Source of the DNA: Roseomonas mucosa ATCC BAA-692
Lineage (GTDB): Bacteria; Pseudomonadota; Alphaproteobacteria; Acetobacterales; Acetobacteraceae
Direction of reading: 5' to 3'
Length of the DNA stretch: 64,000 nucleotides
Assembly (NCBI RefSeq): GCF_000622225.1
Contig: NZ_JHWD01000003.1
Location: 124,001-188,000 of the forward strand
Shown here: positions 25,632 through 34,858 of the stretch, piece by piece
Layout of the letters: every line of letters starts with the position of its first letter
Numbering within the stretch: position 1 is the stretch's first letter
Program-made: the position numbers and the translations under genes
Notes under the pieces: generated by a model
The model's database searches: none
The model's input: only the letters and a program-made list of their open reading frames with translations
Told to the model about the DNA's origin: nothing

Positions 25632-27239
25632 GTGAACCGTGACTTCCACCGCCCCGGCCGCAGCCCGGCCATCGCCACCCATGGGATGGCGGCCACCTCG
25701 ATGCCCGCCGCCACGCTGGCGGCGGTCGATATCCTGCGGGCGGGCGGCAATGCGATGGACGCGGCCATCGCCGCGGCGGCGGTGCTGGCGGTGATCGAGC
25801 CGCAGAGCACGGGAATCGGCGGCGACTGCTTCTGCCTCTACGCCCCGGCCGGCACCGGCAAGGTGGTGGCGCTGAACGGTTCGGGCCGCGCCCCGGCCGG
25901 TGCGACGCCGGAGGCGTTGCGCGCCACCGGGCTGACGGCGATGGTCAACACCTCGGCCCATTCGGTGACGGTGCCGGGCGCGGTCTCGGCCTGGGACCTG
26001 CTGTCCCGCACGCATGGGAAGCTGGGGCTGGACGCGGTGCTGCAACCGGCGATCCGGTGGGCGGAGGAAGGCCATCCGGTCACGCCGCGCGTGGCGCATG
26101 ACTGGGAGCTCGCCGCCGAGAAGCTGCGGAAGCACCCGGCCACGGCCCGGCGCTTCCTGAAGGACGGCCAGCCCTATGGCGTCGGCGACGTGTTCCGCCA
26201 GCCGGAGCTGGCGGAGACGCTGCGGGCGATCGCGAAGCAGGGTGCGGCCGGCTTCTACACCGGTGCCGTGGCGGCCGACATGGTCTCCACCCTGCGCGAG
26301 GCGGGCGGCACGCATACGGAGGAGGATTTCGCCGCCGGGCAGGCGGTGGCCGAGTTCGTCGAGCCGATCCGCACGGAATGGCGCGGCATGGAGGTCTACC
26401 AGTGCCCGCCCAACGGCTCCGGCATGCTGGTGCTGATGCTGCTGAACATCCTGGGCGGCTTCGAGGCCCCGCCGGGCGGCCCGCTTTCCGCCGAACGCAT
26501 GCACCGCCATATCGAGGCGGCGCGCTTCGCCTATCGCGACCGTGACGCCTTCCTCGCCGATCCCTCCCAGGCCGAGGTGCCGGTCGGGCACCTGACCTCG
26601 CGGGCCTATGCCGACGCGATCCGGGCGCAGATCCGCGACGACCGCGCCCTGCCGGAACTGCCCCCGCCGGGCGAGGCGGACTGGGCGAGGCACAAGGACA
26701 CCGTCTATCTCTGCGTGGTGGACAAGGACGGCAATGCCTGCTCCTTCATCAACTCGCTCTTCGAGGGCTTCGGCTCCGGCATCCTGGCGGAGCGGAGCGG
26801 CGTGATGCTGCAGAACCGGGGCTTCGGCTTCCGGCTCCAGGAGGGGCACCCGAACTGCATCGCGCCGCGCAAGCGCCCCATGCACACGATCATTCCCGGC
26901 ATGGTGATGAAGGACGGCCGCGCGCTCATGCCCTATGGCGTGATGGGCGGCCATTTCCAGCCGATGGGCCAGACGCTCTTCCTCGCCAACCACTTCGAGT
27001 TCGGCCTGAACCCGCAGGAGGCGCTGGACCTGCCGCGCCTCTTCCCGCTGGGCGGCAAGGTGCAGGTGGAGCGGGGCATTCCCATGGAGCTGGTGGAGAA
27101 GCTGCAGCGCATGGGCCATTCCTGCTGCCCGATCCACAGTCCGCATGGCGGCGGCCAGGCGATCCTGATCGACCACGAGCGCGGCGTGCTGATCGGCGCC
27201 TCCGACCCGCGCAAGGATGGCATCGCCCTGGGTTACTGA
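25632..27239 (+). CDS. ggt: Gamma-glutamyltransferase (second paralogue)
   Basis: 535-residue full-length GGT without a clear signal peptide, so possibly cytosolic. The large-subunit motif [21 protein letters not shown] and [12 protein letters not shown] are at the N-terminus; the autoprocessing site and nucleophile threonine lie in [19 protein letters not shown] (about residue 355); [13 protein letters not shown] is the C-terminal glycine block. GTG at 25632 is chosen because the protein core begins at [14 protein letters not shown]. This paralogue is divergent from csaA and convergent with the FucP-like transporter. It may process gamma-glutamyl amides or acylases' substrates rather than glutathione. 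Confidence 0.9.
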   Translation: MNRDFHRPGRSPAIATHGMAATSMPAATLAAVDILRAGGNAMDAAIAAAAVLAVIEPQSTGIGGDCFCLYAPAGTGKVVALNGSGRAPAGATPEALRATGLTAMVNTSAHSVTVPGAVSAWDLLSRTHGKLGLDAVLQPAIRWAEEGHPVTPRVAHDWELAAEKLRKHPATARRFLKDGQPYGVGDVFRQPELAETLRAIAKQGAAGFYTGAVAADMVSTLREAGGTHTEEDFAAGQAVAEFVEPIRTEWRGMEVYQCPPNGSGMLVLMLLNILGGFEAPPGGPLSAERMHRHIEAARFAYRDRDAFLADPSQAEVPVGHLTSRAYADAIRAQIRDDRALPELPPPGEADWARHKDTVYLCVVDKDGNACSFINSLFEGFGSGILAERSGVMLQNRGFGFRLQEGHPNCIAPRKRPMHTIIPGMVMKDGRALMPYGVMGGHFQPMGQTLFLANHFEFGLNPQEALDLPRLFPLGGKVQVERGIPMELVEKLQRMGHSCCPIHSPHGGGQAILIDHERGVLIGASDPRKDGIALGY

Positions 27240-27263
27240 GGCCGGGCGAGGGGTGATGCGGAA

Positions 27264-27293
27264 CCCGGGGGAGGGCGCGCCCTTTCCCCCGGG
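27264..27293. terminator. Bidirectional hairpin between ggt and the MFS gene
   Basis: Symmetrical hairpin: outer arms CCCGGGGG / CCCCCGGG and an inner GGGCGCGCCC palindrome, in the 63-base gap between two convergent genes. A short T-run (CTTTCC) lies within the arm. Position and symmetry suggest a shared terminator. Confidence 0.55.
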
Positions 27294-27302
27294 CCGTCCG
27301 GT

Positions 27303-28598
27303 TCAGTGCGCCGTGGCGACGGCGTCGCGCCTCCGGGCGGATGCCCCGGCCCGGGTCATCAGCCCGGTGACCGAGAAGATCGCGATTCCGGCATAGCAGG
27401 CGGCCGGGACCAGGAAGGCGATGCTCAGCCCGGCATGGTCGGCGAGCAGGCCGGTTGCCAGCGGCACGACCGCGCCGCCCACGATGGCCATGCAGAGCAG
27501 GCCGGAGGTCGCGGCCGGCGGGGCGGAGGAGCGCTCCAGCGTCAGGGTGAAGATCGTCGGGAACATCACCGCGTTGAACAGCCCGATCGACAGGGCGCAG
27601 ACCGCCGCCGGCAGGCCCGTGCTGCCGCTGACCGCGACGCAGAGCAGCCCGGCCACCGCCGCGACGGCGGCCAGCAGCTTGCCCGCCTCGACCCGGCTCA
27701 GCACGGCGCTGCCGATGAAGCGGCCGACCATGGCGCCGCCCCAGTAGAGAGAGAGCAGGTGCCCGGCCGTGGCCGCCGGGGCGTTCAGGATCTGCGGCTG
27801 TTCCAGCAGGTTGATCATGGCGGCGCCGATCGAGACCTCCGCCCCGACATAGAGGAAGAGCGCCACCGCGCCGAAGATGGCCCAGGCGGAGCGGAAGGCC
27901 TGGGCCACCGAGCCGCCCTGGTCCTCATCCGCCCCGCCGCCATGGCGCTCCAGCTGGCGCCGCATGGCCCAGATCAGGGCGGCCAGCAGGGCGATCCCCG
28001 CGGCGATGCCCAGGAACTGCGTGTCGATCCGGCGGAGCGACTGGGCGACCTGCTCGGTGGTCGGGCCGGTGGCGCCGTCGCCCAGCGCGAAGACGCCGCC
28101 GCTCAGCAGCAGGGCGGAACCGACCAGGGGGCCGGCCACCGTACCCAGGGAGTTGAAGGCCTGGGACAAGGTCAGGCGGCGATGCGAATCCTCCGGCCGG
28201 CCGAGATGGGCGCAGAGCGGATTGGCCGAGACCTGTAGGATGGTGATGCCGCAGGCCAGCACGAAGAGGCTGGCCAGCACCAGGCTGTAATGGCCGAGCG
28301 AGGTGGCGAGCGGCATGCCCAGGCAGGCCAGGATCATGATGCCCAGGCTGAGCACGATGGAGCGTGGGTAGCCCAGCCGCCCGACCAGCAGCGCGGCCGG
28401 CAGGGACACGATGCCATAGGCCAGGAAGAAGGCGAACTGCGTGAGCATCGCCTCGGTGAAGCTGAGCGAGAAGACCGAGCGCACCATCGGCACCAGCGTG
28501 TCGATGATCGAGGTCGCGAAACCCCAGGCGAAGAAGAGCGTCGTGACGGAGGCCAGGGCGGGCAGGCTGCTGCCCTGGGCCGGAGGGGCTGTTCTCAT
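27303..28598 (-). CDS. FucP/GluP-like MFS sugar symporter
   Basis: 431-residue major facilitator with about 12 membrane helices. The first helices carry [30 protein letters not shown] and [26 protein letters not shown], and [19 protein letters not shown] with [19 protein letters not shown] are hallmarks of the fucose/glucose-galactose proton symporter group (FHS). The probable role is proton-driven uptake of a hexose or deoxyhexose; the sugar cannot be named. ATG 28598, preceded by GGAAAG. It is divergent from the macrodomain gene across a region with two palindromes. Confidence 0.88.
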   Translation of the reverse strand: MRTAPPAQGSSLPALASVTTLFFAWGFATSIIDTLVPMVRSVFSLSFTEAMLTQFAFFLAYGIVSLPAALLVGRLGYPRSIVLSLGIMILACLGMPLATSLGHYSLVLASLFVLACGITILQVSANPLCAHLGRPEDSHRRLTLSQAFNSLGTVAGPLVGSALLLSGGVFALGDGATGPTTEQVAQSLRRIDTQFLGIAAGIALLAALIWAMRRQLERHGGGADEDQGGSVAQAFRSAWAIFGAVALFLYVGAEVSIGAAMINLLEQPQILNAPAATAGHLLSLYWGGAMVGRFIGSAVLSRVEAGKLLAAVAAVAGLLCVAVSGSTGLPAAVCALSIGLFNAVMFPTIFTLTLERSSAPPAATSGLLCMAIVGGAVVPLATGLLADHAGLSIAFLVPAACYAGIAIFSVTGLMTRAGASARRRDAVATAH

Positions 28599-28674
28599 GC
28601 GCGGTCTTTCCGTTCGCGCCGCCGGAGGGAAAAGGCGTGGCGGAGCATCATGTGCTCGCCTGCCCCGGCGCTCT

Positions 28675-28707
28675 TTGCAGTGCAACAAAAATCATCGCCA
28701 AGTGGCG
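28675..28707. promoter_or_regulatory. Two short palindromes in the MFS/macrodomain divergent region
   Basis: TTGCA-G-TGCAA at 28675-28685 and CGCCA-AG-TGGCG at 28696-28707 lie about 10 bases apart in the 182-base gap between the divergent MFS and macrodomain genes, in locally A-rich DNA. They look like operator half-site pairs for a dimeric repressor, but the regulator is unknown. Confidence 0.35.
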
Positions 28708-28780
28708 GAAATTGACACATCCGGCGGGCCGGTCACCGCCGCGGTTCCCGGTTCCGGGAAGACACGACAGGAGGCGAGAC

Positions 28781-29278
28781 ATGGCTATGCAGGCGGAACA
28801 GACGGACATCACCACCCTGGCGGTCGATGCCATCGTGAACGCGGCCAACAGGGCCCTGGCCGGCGGCGGCGGGGTTGACGGGGCGATCCACCGCGCCGCC
28901 GGGCCGGAGCTGGTCCGCGCCTCGCGGGCGCTGGCACCTTGTCCGACCGGGGAGGCGCGGATCACACCCGGCTTCCGCCTGCCGGCGCGGCATGTGATCC
29001 ATACGGTTGGGCCGGTCTGGCATGGTGGCGGCTCGGGCGAGGCGGAGTTGCTGGCCGCCTGCTACCGGAACTCGATCGCCCTGTTGCGGCAGGCGGGTGG
29101 CCGGAGCATCGCCTTCCCGGCGATCTCCACCGGCATCTACGGCTATCCGCCGGGCCCGGCGGCGCGGATCGCCGTGGCCACCGTGCGCCAGGCGCTGGAG
29201 GACGGGGATCTGGAGGTGATCTTCGCCTGTTTCGATGCGGCGACGCTGGACCTCTATCGCCGCGAACTGGGTGGCTGA
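28781..29278 (+). CDS. ymdB: Macrodomain protein, O-acetyl-ADP-ribose deacetylase-like
   Basis: 165-residue stand-alone macrodomain. The ADP-ribose-binding core is visible: [26 protein letters not shown] (about residues 15-40), [18 protein letters not shown], and the second loop [22 protein letters not shown]. MacroD/YmdB-type proteins hydrolyse O-acetyl-ADP-ribose or ADP-ribosylated proteins. The ATG at 28781 has an excellent ribosome binding site (ACAGGAGGCGAGAC). It stands alone on its strand. Confidence 0.92.
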   Translation: MAMQAEQTDITTLAVDAIVNAANRALAGGGGVDGAIHRAAGPELVRASRALAPCPTGEARITPGFRLPARHVIHTVGPVWHGGGSGEAELLAACYRNSIALLRQAGGRSIAFPAISTGIYGYPPGPAARIAVATVRQALEDGDLEVIFACFDAATLDLYRRELGG

Positions 29279-29291
29279 GGCCGCGCGGGCC

Positions 29292-29537
29292 TCAGGCCGA
29301 GAAAGCGTTGAAGGTCTGGATCGTGTAGGTGTCCTTCACCCCCGGCACGGTCTGCACGCGCTCCACCACGAAGAGGCCGATATCCTGGCCGGGTTCGAGA
29401 TAGAACTTTCCCAGCAGGTCGTACTGGCCGGAGGTCGAGTGCATCTCCGAAAGCTCCGGGATGCCGTCCACCATCTCCCGCGCCACGCGGTAGGACAGTC
29501 CCATCTCGCATTTGATCATCACAAAGATCGCGCGCAT
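29292..29537 (-). CDS. Stand-alone Lrp/AsnC ligand-binding (RAM) domain protein
   Basis: 81-residue protein that is only the RAM/ACT-like effector domain of Lrp/AsnC regulators: MRAIFVMIKCEMGLSYRVA, EMHSTSGQYDLLGKFYLEPG, and VPGVKDTYTIQTF. It has no DNA-binding helix-turn-helix. Such SARD/RAM-only proteins bind amino acids and may modulate full-length Lrp proteins by mixed oligomers. ATG 29537 has a good ribosome binding site (ACGGAGGATGCG). Convergent with the macrodomain gene, 13 bases away. Confidence 0.88.
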   Translation of the reverse strand: MRAIFVMIKCEMGLSYRVAREMVDGIPELSEMHSTSGQYDLLGKFYLEPGQDIGLFVVERVQTVPGVKDTYTIQTFNAFSA

Positions 29538-29767
29538 CGCATCCTCCGTCGCGCGGGAAGATGAACGCCATGGCACGGCGCGGGAAGGGCGGAGGCGAGG
29601 AAAAACCGATTGCTCGTGTCCAGGACAGTTGACCCTGGTTTGGGCATGGTGGCCGGAAACCATCCGGTAACGCCTTGTCTATGGGCATTTCCCTGCGGTT
29701 GGTCTATGTCCTGCCGGTGACTGCCCCGTCGTTGGGCAGTTTTCCGTTCCGCGAGGAAAGAAGAGCA

Positions 29768-31369
29768 ATGCAGCGTCGGGATCTTCTGAAGGGCACGGGG
29801 GTGGCCGTGGCCACGGCCATGCTCGCCACGCCGCATGTCGTGCGCGCCCAGGGCAGCGGCGGGAGCAGGACGCTCCGTTTCGTGCCCCAGGCCGACCTGC
29901 CGAACCTCGATGCCGTGGCCGGCACCCAGCTCGTGGTGCGCAACGGCGCGCTGATGGTCTTCGACATGCTCTACGGCCTTGGCGCGGATTTGCAGCCGAA
30001 GCCGCAGATGTGCGAGGGGCACGAGGTCGCGGACGGCTTCAGGACCTGGACCTTCCGCCTCCGTCCCGGCCTGAAGTTCCATGACGGGGAGCCGGTGCGC
30101 AGCGCCGATGTGGTGGCCAGCGTCAACCGCTGGATGGTCCGTGACACGATGGGCCAGATGATCAAGGCCCGGCTGGACGCGCTGGAGGCGGTGGACGACC
30201 GCACCTTCCGCTTCCGTCTGAACAAGCCCTTCCCGAAGCTGCTCTTCGCCCTGGGCAAGAGCAACACGCCGCTGCTGGTGATCATGCCGGAGCGGATCGC
30301 GAAGACCGATCCGTTCCAGCAGATCAAGGAATATGTCGGCTCCGGCCCCTTCCGCTTCAAACGTGACGAGTGGATGGCCGGGTCGAAGGCGGTCTTCGAG
30401 CGCAGCCCCGACTACCAGCCGCGCGAGGAACCGTCCGACTGGCTGGCGGGCGGCAAGAAGGTGCTGCTGGACCGCGTGGAATGGATCACCATGCCCGACC
30501 CCGGCACCGCCGCCGGCGCCTTGCAGAGCGGCGAGATCGACTGGTGGGAGAACCCGATTGCCGACCTCGTGCCGGTGCTCAAGGGCGCGCGGGGGCTGAG
30601 CGTCGGGATCGCCGATCCGCTCGGCAACATCGGCGCCATGCGAATCAACCACCTGCAGCCGCCCTTCGACGACGTGCGCGTGCGCCACGCCCTCCAGATG
30701 GCGGTGGACCAGGAGGACTACATGCGCGCCATCGTCGGCGACGACGAGGCGCTGTGGAAGCGCCTGCCGAGCTTCTTCACCCCCGGCACGCCGCTCTACA
30801 CCGAGGCCGGGGCGGAGCGGCTGAAGGGGCCGCGCCAGATCGAGGCGGCGAGGAAGCTGATCGCCGAGGCGGGCCATGCCGGGGCCAAGGTGACGATGCT
30901 GGTCGCCTCCGACGTGCCGATCACCAAGGCCCAGGGCGACGTGACGGCGGAGGTGCTGAAGAAGCTGGGCTTCCAGGTGGACTACCAGGCGCTGGACTGG
31001 GGCACGGTCGGCTCCCGCCGCACCAGCAAGGCGCCGCCGTCGCAGGGCGGCTGGAACATCTTCTTCTCCTGGCATTCCGGCGTCGATTGCATCAACCCGG
31101 CTCCCTACAAGGGCATCGATGCCAGCGGCGACAGCGCCTGGTTCGGCTGGCCGAAGTCGGACAAGGTGCAGGCGGATATCGCGCGCTGGTTCGACGCGCC
31201 GGACCTCGCCACGGAGAAGGTGGCGATGGATGCCATCAATGCCGGCTCCATGGACCTCGTGACCTATGTCCCGACCGGCTTCTTCCTGGGCTATTCCGCT
31301 TGGCAGAGTGGGTTGAAGGGTGTGGCCAAGGCGCCGTTCCCGCTCTTCTGGGGCGTGAGCAAGGCCTGA
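29768..31369 (+). CDS. Orphan ABC substrate-binding protein (SBP family 5)
   Basis: 533-residue periplasmic peptide/opine-type binding protein. The Tat signal MQRRDLLKGTGVAVATAMLATPHVVRAQ has the RRDLLK motif. Family blocks: LRPGLKFHDGEPVRSADVV, YVGSGPFRFKRDEW, VRHALQMAVDQEDYMRAIVG. ATG 29768 follows GCGAGGAAAGAAGAGC, a strong ribosome binding site; a longer start at 29675 would bury the signal peptide. No permease or ATPase gene is adjacent, so it either delivers to a transporter encoded elsewhere or shares the 3.9-9.4 kb importer. Followed by a strong terminator. Confidence 0.92.
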   Translation: MQRRDLLKGTGVAVATAMLATPHVVRAQGSGGSRTLRFVPQADLPNLDAVAGTQLVVRNGALMVFDMLYGLGADLQPKPQMCEGHEVADGFRTWTFRLRPGLKFHDGEPVRSADVVASVNRWMVRDTMGQMIKARLDALEAVDDRTFRFRLNKPFPKLLFALGKSNTPLLVIMPERIAKTDPFQQIKEYVGSGPFRFKRDEWMAGSKAVFERSPDYQPREEPSDWLAGGKKVLLDRVEWITMPDPGTAAGALQSGEIDWWENPIADLVPVLKGARGLSVGIADPLGNIGAMRINHLQPPFDDVRVRHALQMAVDQEDYMRAIVGDDEALWKRLPSFFTPGTPLYTEAGAERLKGPRQIEAARKLIAEAGHAGAKVTMLVASDVPITKAQGDVTAEVLKKLGFQVDYQALDWGTVGSRRTSKAPPSQGGWNIFFSWHSGVDCINPAPYKGIDASGDSAWFGWPKSDKVQADIARWFDAPDLATEKVAMDAINAGSMDLVTYVPTGFFLGYSAWQSGLKGVAKAPFPLFWGVSKA

Positions 31370-31374
31370 ACACA

Positions 31375-31412
31375 GGAAGAGGGCCGGCGGATCACTCCGC
31401 CGGCCCTCTTCC
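31375..31412. terminator. Strong bidirectional terminator hairpin
   Basis: A 17 bp perfect stem (arms 31375-31391 and 31396-31412, starting GGAAGAGGGCCGGCGGA) with a 4-base TCAC loop, in the 60-base gap between two convergent genes. It is the most stable hairpin seen in the window and should end both transcripts. Confidence 0.85.
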
Positions 31413-31429
31413 GTCCTGGCCGGATCGCT

Positions 31430-32830
31430 TCAGCCCTTGGCCAGGGTCGCGTTGATCGACTGCAGCCGCAGTTCGTCGTAGCGGCCCTTCTCCACTGGCT
31501 GGGCATTCGCCTGTCCCAGGTCGTTCATGTGGATCCGGTAGGTCTCGCGCGCGGTACAGGCGGCGATGGCCGCGATGGCGGTGATGCCCAGGGTGACCGC
31601 CCCGATGGTCAGCGGGATATTGGGCGAACCCGGCGGCGCGATGGCGGCGAAGAGCGCCGGCAGCAGCGCGGTGATGGTGGTGCCGATGTTCTGTGAGATC
31701 GCCATCGCCGAGACGCGGGTGCGGGTCGGAAAGAGCTCCGGAAAGAAGCTCGGGAAGATGGCGTTGTAGCCCTGGTAGACCAGGCCCCACATCAACAGCG
31801 ACATGACGATCGCCATCGGCACGTTGTGGATGCTGATGGCATAGAGGTAGCCGAAGGACAGCAGCCCGGCGCCGAGCGAGCCGATGAGGATCGGCGGACG
31901 GCGGCCGATCCGGTCGGACAGGTTGCCGACGAAGGGGATCACCAGTACGGCCAGGATGTTCCCGAGCACCGGGATCCAGAGATAGACATCCGCGTGGAAG
32001 CCGATCCCGTAGGCGGCCTGCACCGCATAGGCGCCGCCGAAGACCGTGGCCACGACCGGGACCACGTTCATCAGCGCCATGCAGACGACGCGGATCATAT
32101 CGGGCCAGCTCTCGCGGAAGGCCTCCTTGATCGGCGCGCGCGGCGGGCCGCTCCTGTTCTCCTCCTCGGTGAAGGCAGGGGTTTCCTCGACCTCGCGGCG
32201 GATGATGAAGCCGGCCACGATCACGAAGAAGCTGAGCAGGAAGGGGATGCGCCAGCCCCAGCTCTGGAAGGCTTCGGCCGGCATGTAATGGGCGAGCGGC
32301 AGGAACACGGCGGCGGCCAGGATCTGCCCCGCCTGCACGCCCTGCAGGGTGAAGCTGCCGTAGAAGCCACGGCGGCCGAAGGGCGCGTGCTCCAGGATCA
32401 TGGAACTGGCGCCCGAGATCTCGCCCGCCACGGCGAAGCCCTGGACGAGGCGCAGGATCACCAGCAGCACCGGGGCCAGGATGCCGACCTGATGATAGGT
32501 GGGCAGGATGCCGACCAGCATGGTCGAGATGCCCATCAGGAACATGCAGAAGATCAGGACGCGCTTGCGGCCGATGGTGTCGCCCATGTGGCCGAGCACG
32601 AAGGCACCGATCGGGCGCGCGACATAGCCGACACCATAGGTGGCGAGCGAGGCGACGATGGCCACGGTGGGGTTGCCGGCTGGAAAGAAGATCTGCGGAA
32701 AGATCAGCGCCGCGGCGGTGGCATAGATGAAGAAGTCATAATATTCGAGCGCAGAGCCGATCCAGCCGCTGGCCGCGGCCTTCTTGGATTGGTGCCGGGC
32801 ATGCGGCTCGTGTTCTGTAGGCCCGCTCAT
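31430..32830 (-). CDS. MHS-family MFS metabolite:proton symporter
   Basis: 466-residue, 12-helix transporter of the metabolite:H+ symporter type (ShiA/KgtP/ProP group). SGWIGSALEYYDFFIYATAAALIFPQ at the N-terminus, the MFS loop GHMGDTIGRKRVLI, LVQGFAVAGEISGASSMILEHAP, and SDRIGRRPPILIG are diagnostic. Substrates of this group are organic acids, betaines or shikimate. ATG 32830 has GAGAGGAAACAAGA upstream. It is the last gene of a leftward set that begins with flavin reductase and includes a GGT-family enzyme and phnM. Confidence 0.92.
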   Translation of the reverse strand: MSGPTEHEPHARHQSKKAAASGWIGSALEYYDFFIYATAAALIFPQIFFPAGNPTVAIVASLATYGVGYVARPIGAFVLGHMGDTIGRKRVLIFCMFLMGISTMLVGILPTYHQVGILAPVLLVILRLVQGFAVAGEISGASSMILEHAPFGRRGFYGSFTLQGVQAGQILAAAVFLPLAHYMPAEAFQSWGWRIPFLLSFFVIVAGFIIRREVEETPAFTEEENRSGPPRAPIKEAFRESWPDMIRVVCMALMNVVPVVATVFGGAYAVQAAYGIGFHADVYLWIPVLGNILAVLVIPFVGNLSDRIGRRPPILIGSLGAGLLSFGYLYAISIHNVPMAIVMSLLMWGLVYQGYNAIFPSFFPELFPTRTRVSAMAISQNIGTTITALLPALFAAIAPPGSPNIPLTIGAVTLGITAIAAIAACTARETYRIHMNDLGQANAQPVEKGRYDELRLQSINATLAKG

Positions 32831-32860
32831 TCTTGTTTCCTCTCGGCTGATCCTTCGTTC

Positions 32861-32956
32861 ATGGCCCTGGACGATCCGGCGGATGCGGCGTCGCAGCGGC
32901 GCATGGTGACGGAAGCCGTGCTCGCCTATCTTCGCTCCGACGCGGCGCGGGGATAG
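32861..32956 (+). CDS. Possible 31-residue ORF, unknown
   Basis: Short rightward ORF starting at ATG 32861, with the segment MALDDPADAASQRRMVTEAV and a C-terminal end in SDAARG. The composition is protein-like and a stop follows at once, but there is no good ribosome binding site and it lies in the leader between two leftward genes. It may be a genuine small protein, a remnant, or chance. Confidence 0.25.
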   Translation: MALDDPADAASQRRMVTEAVLAYLRSDAARG

Positions 32957-33009
32957 GGCGCCAGGATCCAGCCGCCCTTGCACCCGGCCGGGACGCGCCA
33001 GGGGAGCCG

Positions 33010-34797
33010 TCAGCGGCCGACCGCGTAGCCCTGCATGCCGCGCGGATTCGCGCCGGCCAGGATCTGCCCGTCCGGCTCGCGGCGGACGGCGCTGAGCCGC
33101 CCCTCCGACCAGTCCGGCCCGACCTCCACCCTGTGCCCGCGCGCCGTCAGCGCCGCCGCGACCGAGGCGTCGTAGCGGCCTTCCAGCACCACCTTCCCCG
33201 GGCGCGCACCGCGCGGCCAGAAGGAGGAGACCCAGTGCTCCGTGTGGAAGGCCGGCGCGTCGATCGCCTGCTGGATGTTCAGCCCGTGATGCAGCATCCG
33301 CAGCAGCATGATCGGCTGCCACTGGTCCTGCTGCTCCCCGCCCGGCGTGCCGAAGCTCATCCACGCCTTGCCGTCGCGCAGCGCCATGGAGGGCGAGAGG
33401 GTGGTGCGCGGCCGCTTGCCCGGCCGCAGCCCGTTCGGCAGCGTTTCGTCCAGCCAGAACATCTGCCCGCGCGTGCCGAGGCAGAAGCCCAGCTCCGGGA
33501 TGGCGGGGGAGGATTGCAGCCATCCGCCCGAAGGCGTGGCCGAGACCATGTTGCCCCAGCGGTCCACCACATCGACATGGCAGGTGTCGCCGCCCGAGGC
33601 GCCGAGGCGCGAGACGGTCGGCTCGCCCCCGCCCAGCGCCTCGTGCGCCGCCTCGGCGCGGGCCACGGCGGCGGCGTAGTCGGTGCGCGGCGCGATCCCG
33701 TCCGGCGAGCCGGGGCGGAAATCAAGCGACGCCCCGGCCCCGATCAGCGCCCGGCGCGCGGCATTGTAGGGTTCGGAGAGCAGCGTCTCCATCGGCACCG
33801 CGGCGAAGTCCGGGTCGCCGTAGAAGGCCTCGCGGTCGGCGAAGGCGAGCTTCATCGCCTCCACCACCAGATGCACGAATTCCTCGCCGGTGGCCTCGGT
33901 GGCATCCAGGTCAAAGCCGCGCAGCAGGGCGAGGGTCTGCAGCAGGGTCGGCCCCTGGCTCCAGGCGCCGCATTTCAGGACGCGCACATCGCCGTAGTCC
34001 AGGGCGAGGGGCGCCTCCACCGGGGCGCGCCACTTCGCCATGTCCTGCCCGGTCAGCACGCCCCTGTTGCGGCGGCCGGAGGCATCCAGCACCTCGGTCC
34101 CGCGCACGAAGCGGTCGATCGCCTCGGCCACGAAGCCCTCGTACCAGGCGCGGCGGGCGGCATCGATCTGCGCCACGCGGTCCGGGCCGGCGGCCTCGGC
34201 CTCTCGCACCACGCGCCGGTAGGTCTCGCCCAGCATCGGGTTCGCCCAGAGCCGGCCCGGCTTCGGCCCGCCGTCGCGCAGCCAGAGCGCAGCGCTGGTC
34301 GGCCATTCCTGCTCGAAGAGCGGCCGCATGGTCTGCACCGTGGCGCAGATGCGCGGCACGTAGTGGATGCCGCGCATGGCATAGCCGATGGCGAATTCCA
34401 GCACCTCGCCGATCCGCCAGGTGCCGTGGTCGCGCAGCATGGTGGCCCAGGCATCGAAGGCGCCCGGCACCATGGCCGGCAGGAGACCCGTACCGGGGAT
34501 CAGGTCCAGCCCCAGCGAATCCCGCACCAGCGCCACATCCAGTGCCGCCGGGGCCACGCCCTGGCCGCAGATCACGCTCTGCGTGCTGGTGGCGGCATCG
34601 TGGACGATGATCGGGCAGTCGCCGAGCGGGCCGTTCAGGTGCGGCTCGGCGATCTGCAGCGTGAAGCCGGCAGCCGCGCCGGCGTCGAAGGCGTTGCCGC
34701 CCCGCTCCAGCACGGCCATGCCGACCTGGCTCGCGATCCAGTGCGTGCTGGCGACGGCACCGAAGGTGCCGGCGATCTCGGGGCGTGTGGTGAACAT
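33010..34797 (-). CDS. Gamma-glutamyltransferase superfamily enzyme (third paralogue)
   Basis: 595-residue GGT-family Ntn hydrolase without a signal peptide. N-terminal MAVLERGGNAFDAGAAAGFTL and EPHLNGPLGDCP replace the usual GGNAVDAAVA/EP..SGIGGG, the nucleophile threonine is in SGGDTCHVDVVDRWGNMVSAT (about residue 405), and SFGTPGGEQQDQW is the C-terminal glycine block. It is longer than, and diverged from, the other two GGTs here. Its place next to an MHS symporter and phosphonate-type genes suggests a different amide substrate. The gap to the upstream DUF1045 gene is 61 bases. Confidence 0.85.
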   Translation of the reverse strand: MFTTRPEIAGTFGAVASTHWIASQVGMAVLERGGNAFDAGAAAGFTLQIAEPHLNGPLGDCPIIVHDAATSTQSVICGQGVAPAALDVALVRDSLGLDLIPGTGLLPAMVPGAFDAWATMLRDHGTWRIGEVLEFAIGYAMRGIHYVPRICATVQTMRPLFEQEWPTSAALWLRDGGPKPGRLWANPMLGETYRRVVREAEAAGPDRVAQIDAARRAWYEGFVAEAIDRFVRGTEVLDASGRRNRGVLTGQDMAKWRAPVEAPLALDYGDVRVLKCGAWSQGPTLLQTLALLRGFDLDATEATGEEFVHLVVEAMKLAFADREAFYGDPDFAAVPMETLLSEPYNAARRALIGAGASLDFRPGSPDGIAPRTDYAAAVARAEAAHEALGGGEPTVSRLGASGGDTCHVDVVDRWGNMVSATPSGGWLQSSPAIPELGFCLGTRGQMFWLDETLPNGLRPGKRPRTTLSPSMALRDGKAWMSFGTPGGEQQDQWQPIMLLRMLHHGLNIQQAIDAPAFHTEHWVSSFWPRGARPGKVVLEGRYDASVAAALTARGHRVEVGPDWSEGRLSAVRREPDGQILAGANPRGMQGYAVGR

Positions 34798-34858
34798 GGC
34801 CCCGAGTCATAGACCCGCGCCCCGCGCCGCGTCAGCAGGGATGGGGCACGAAATCGCC

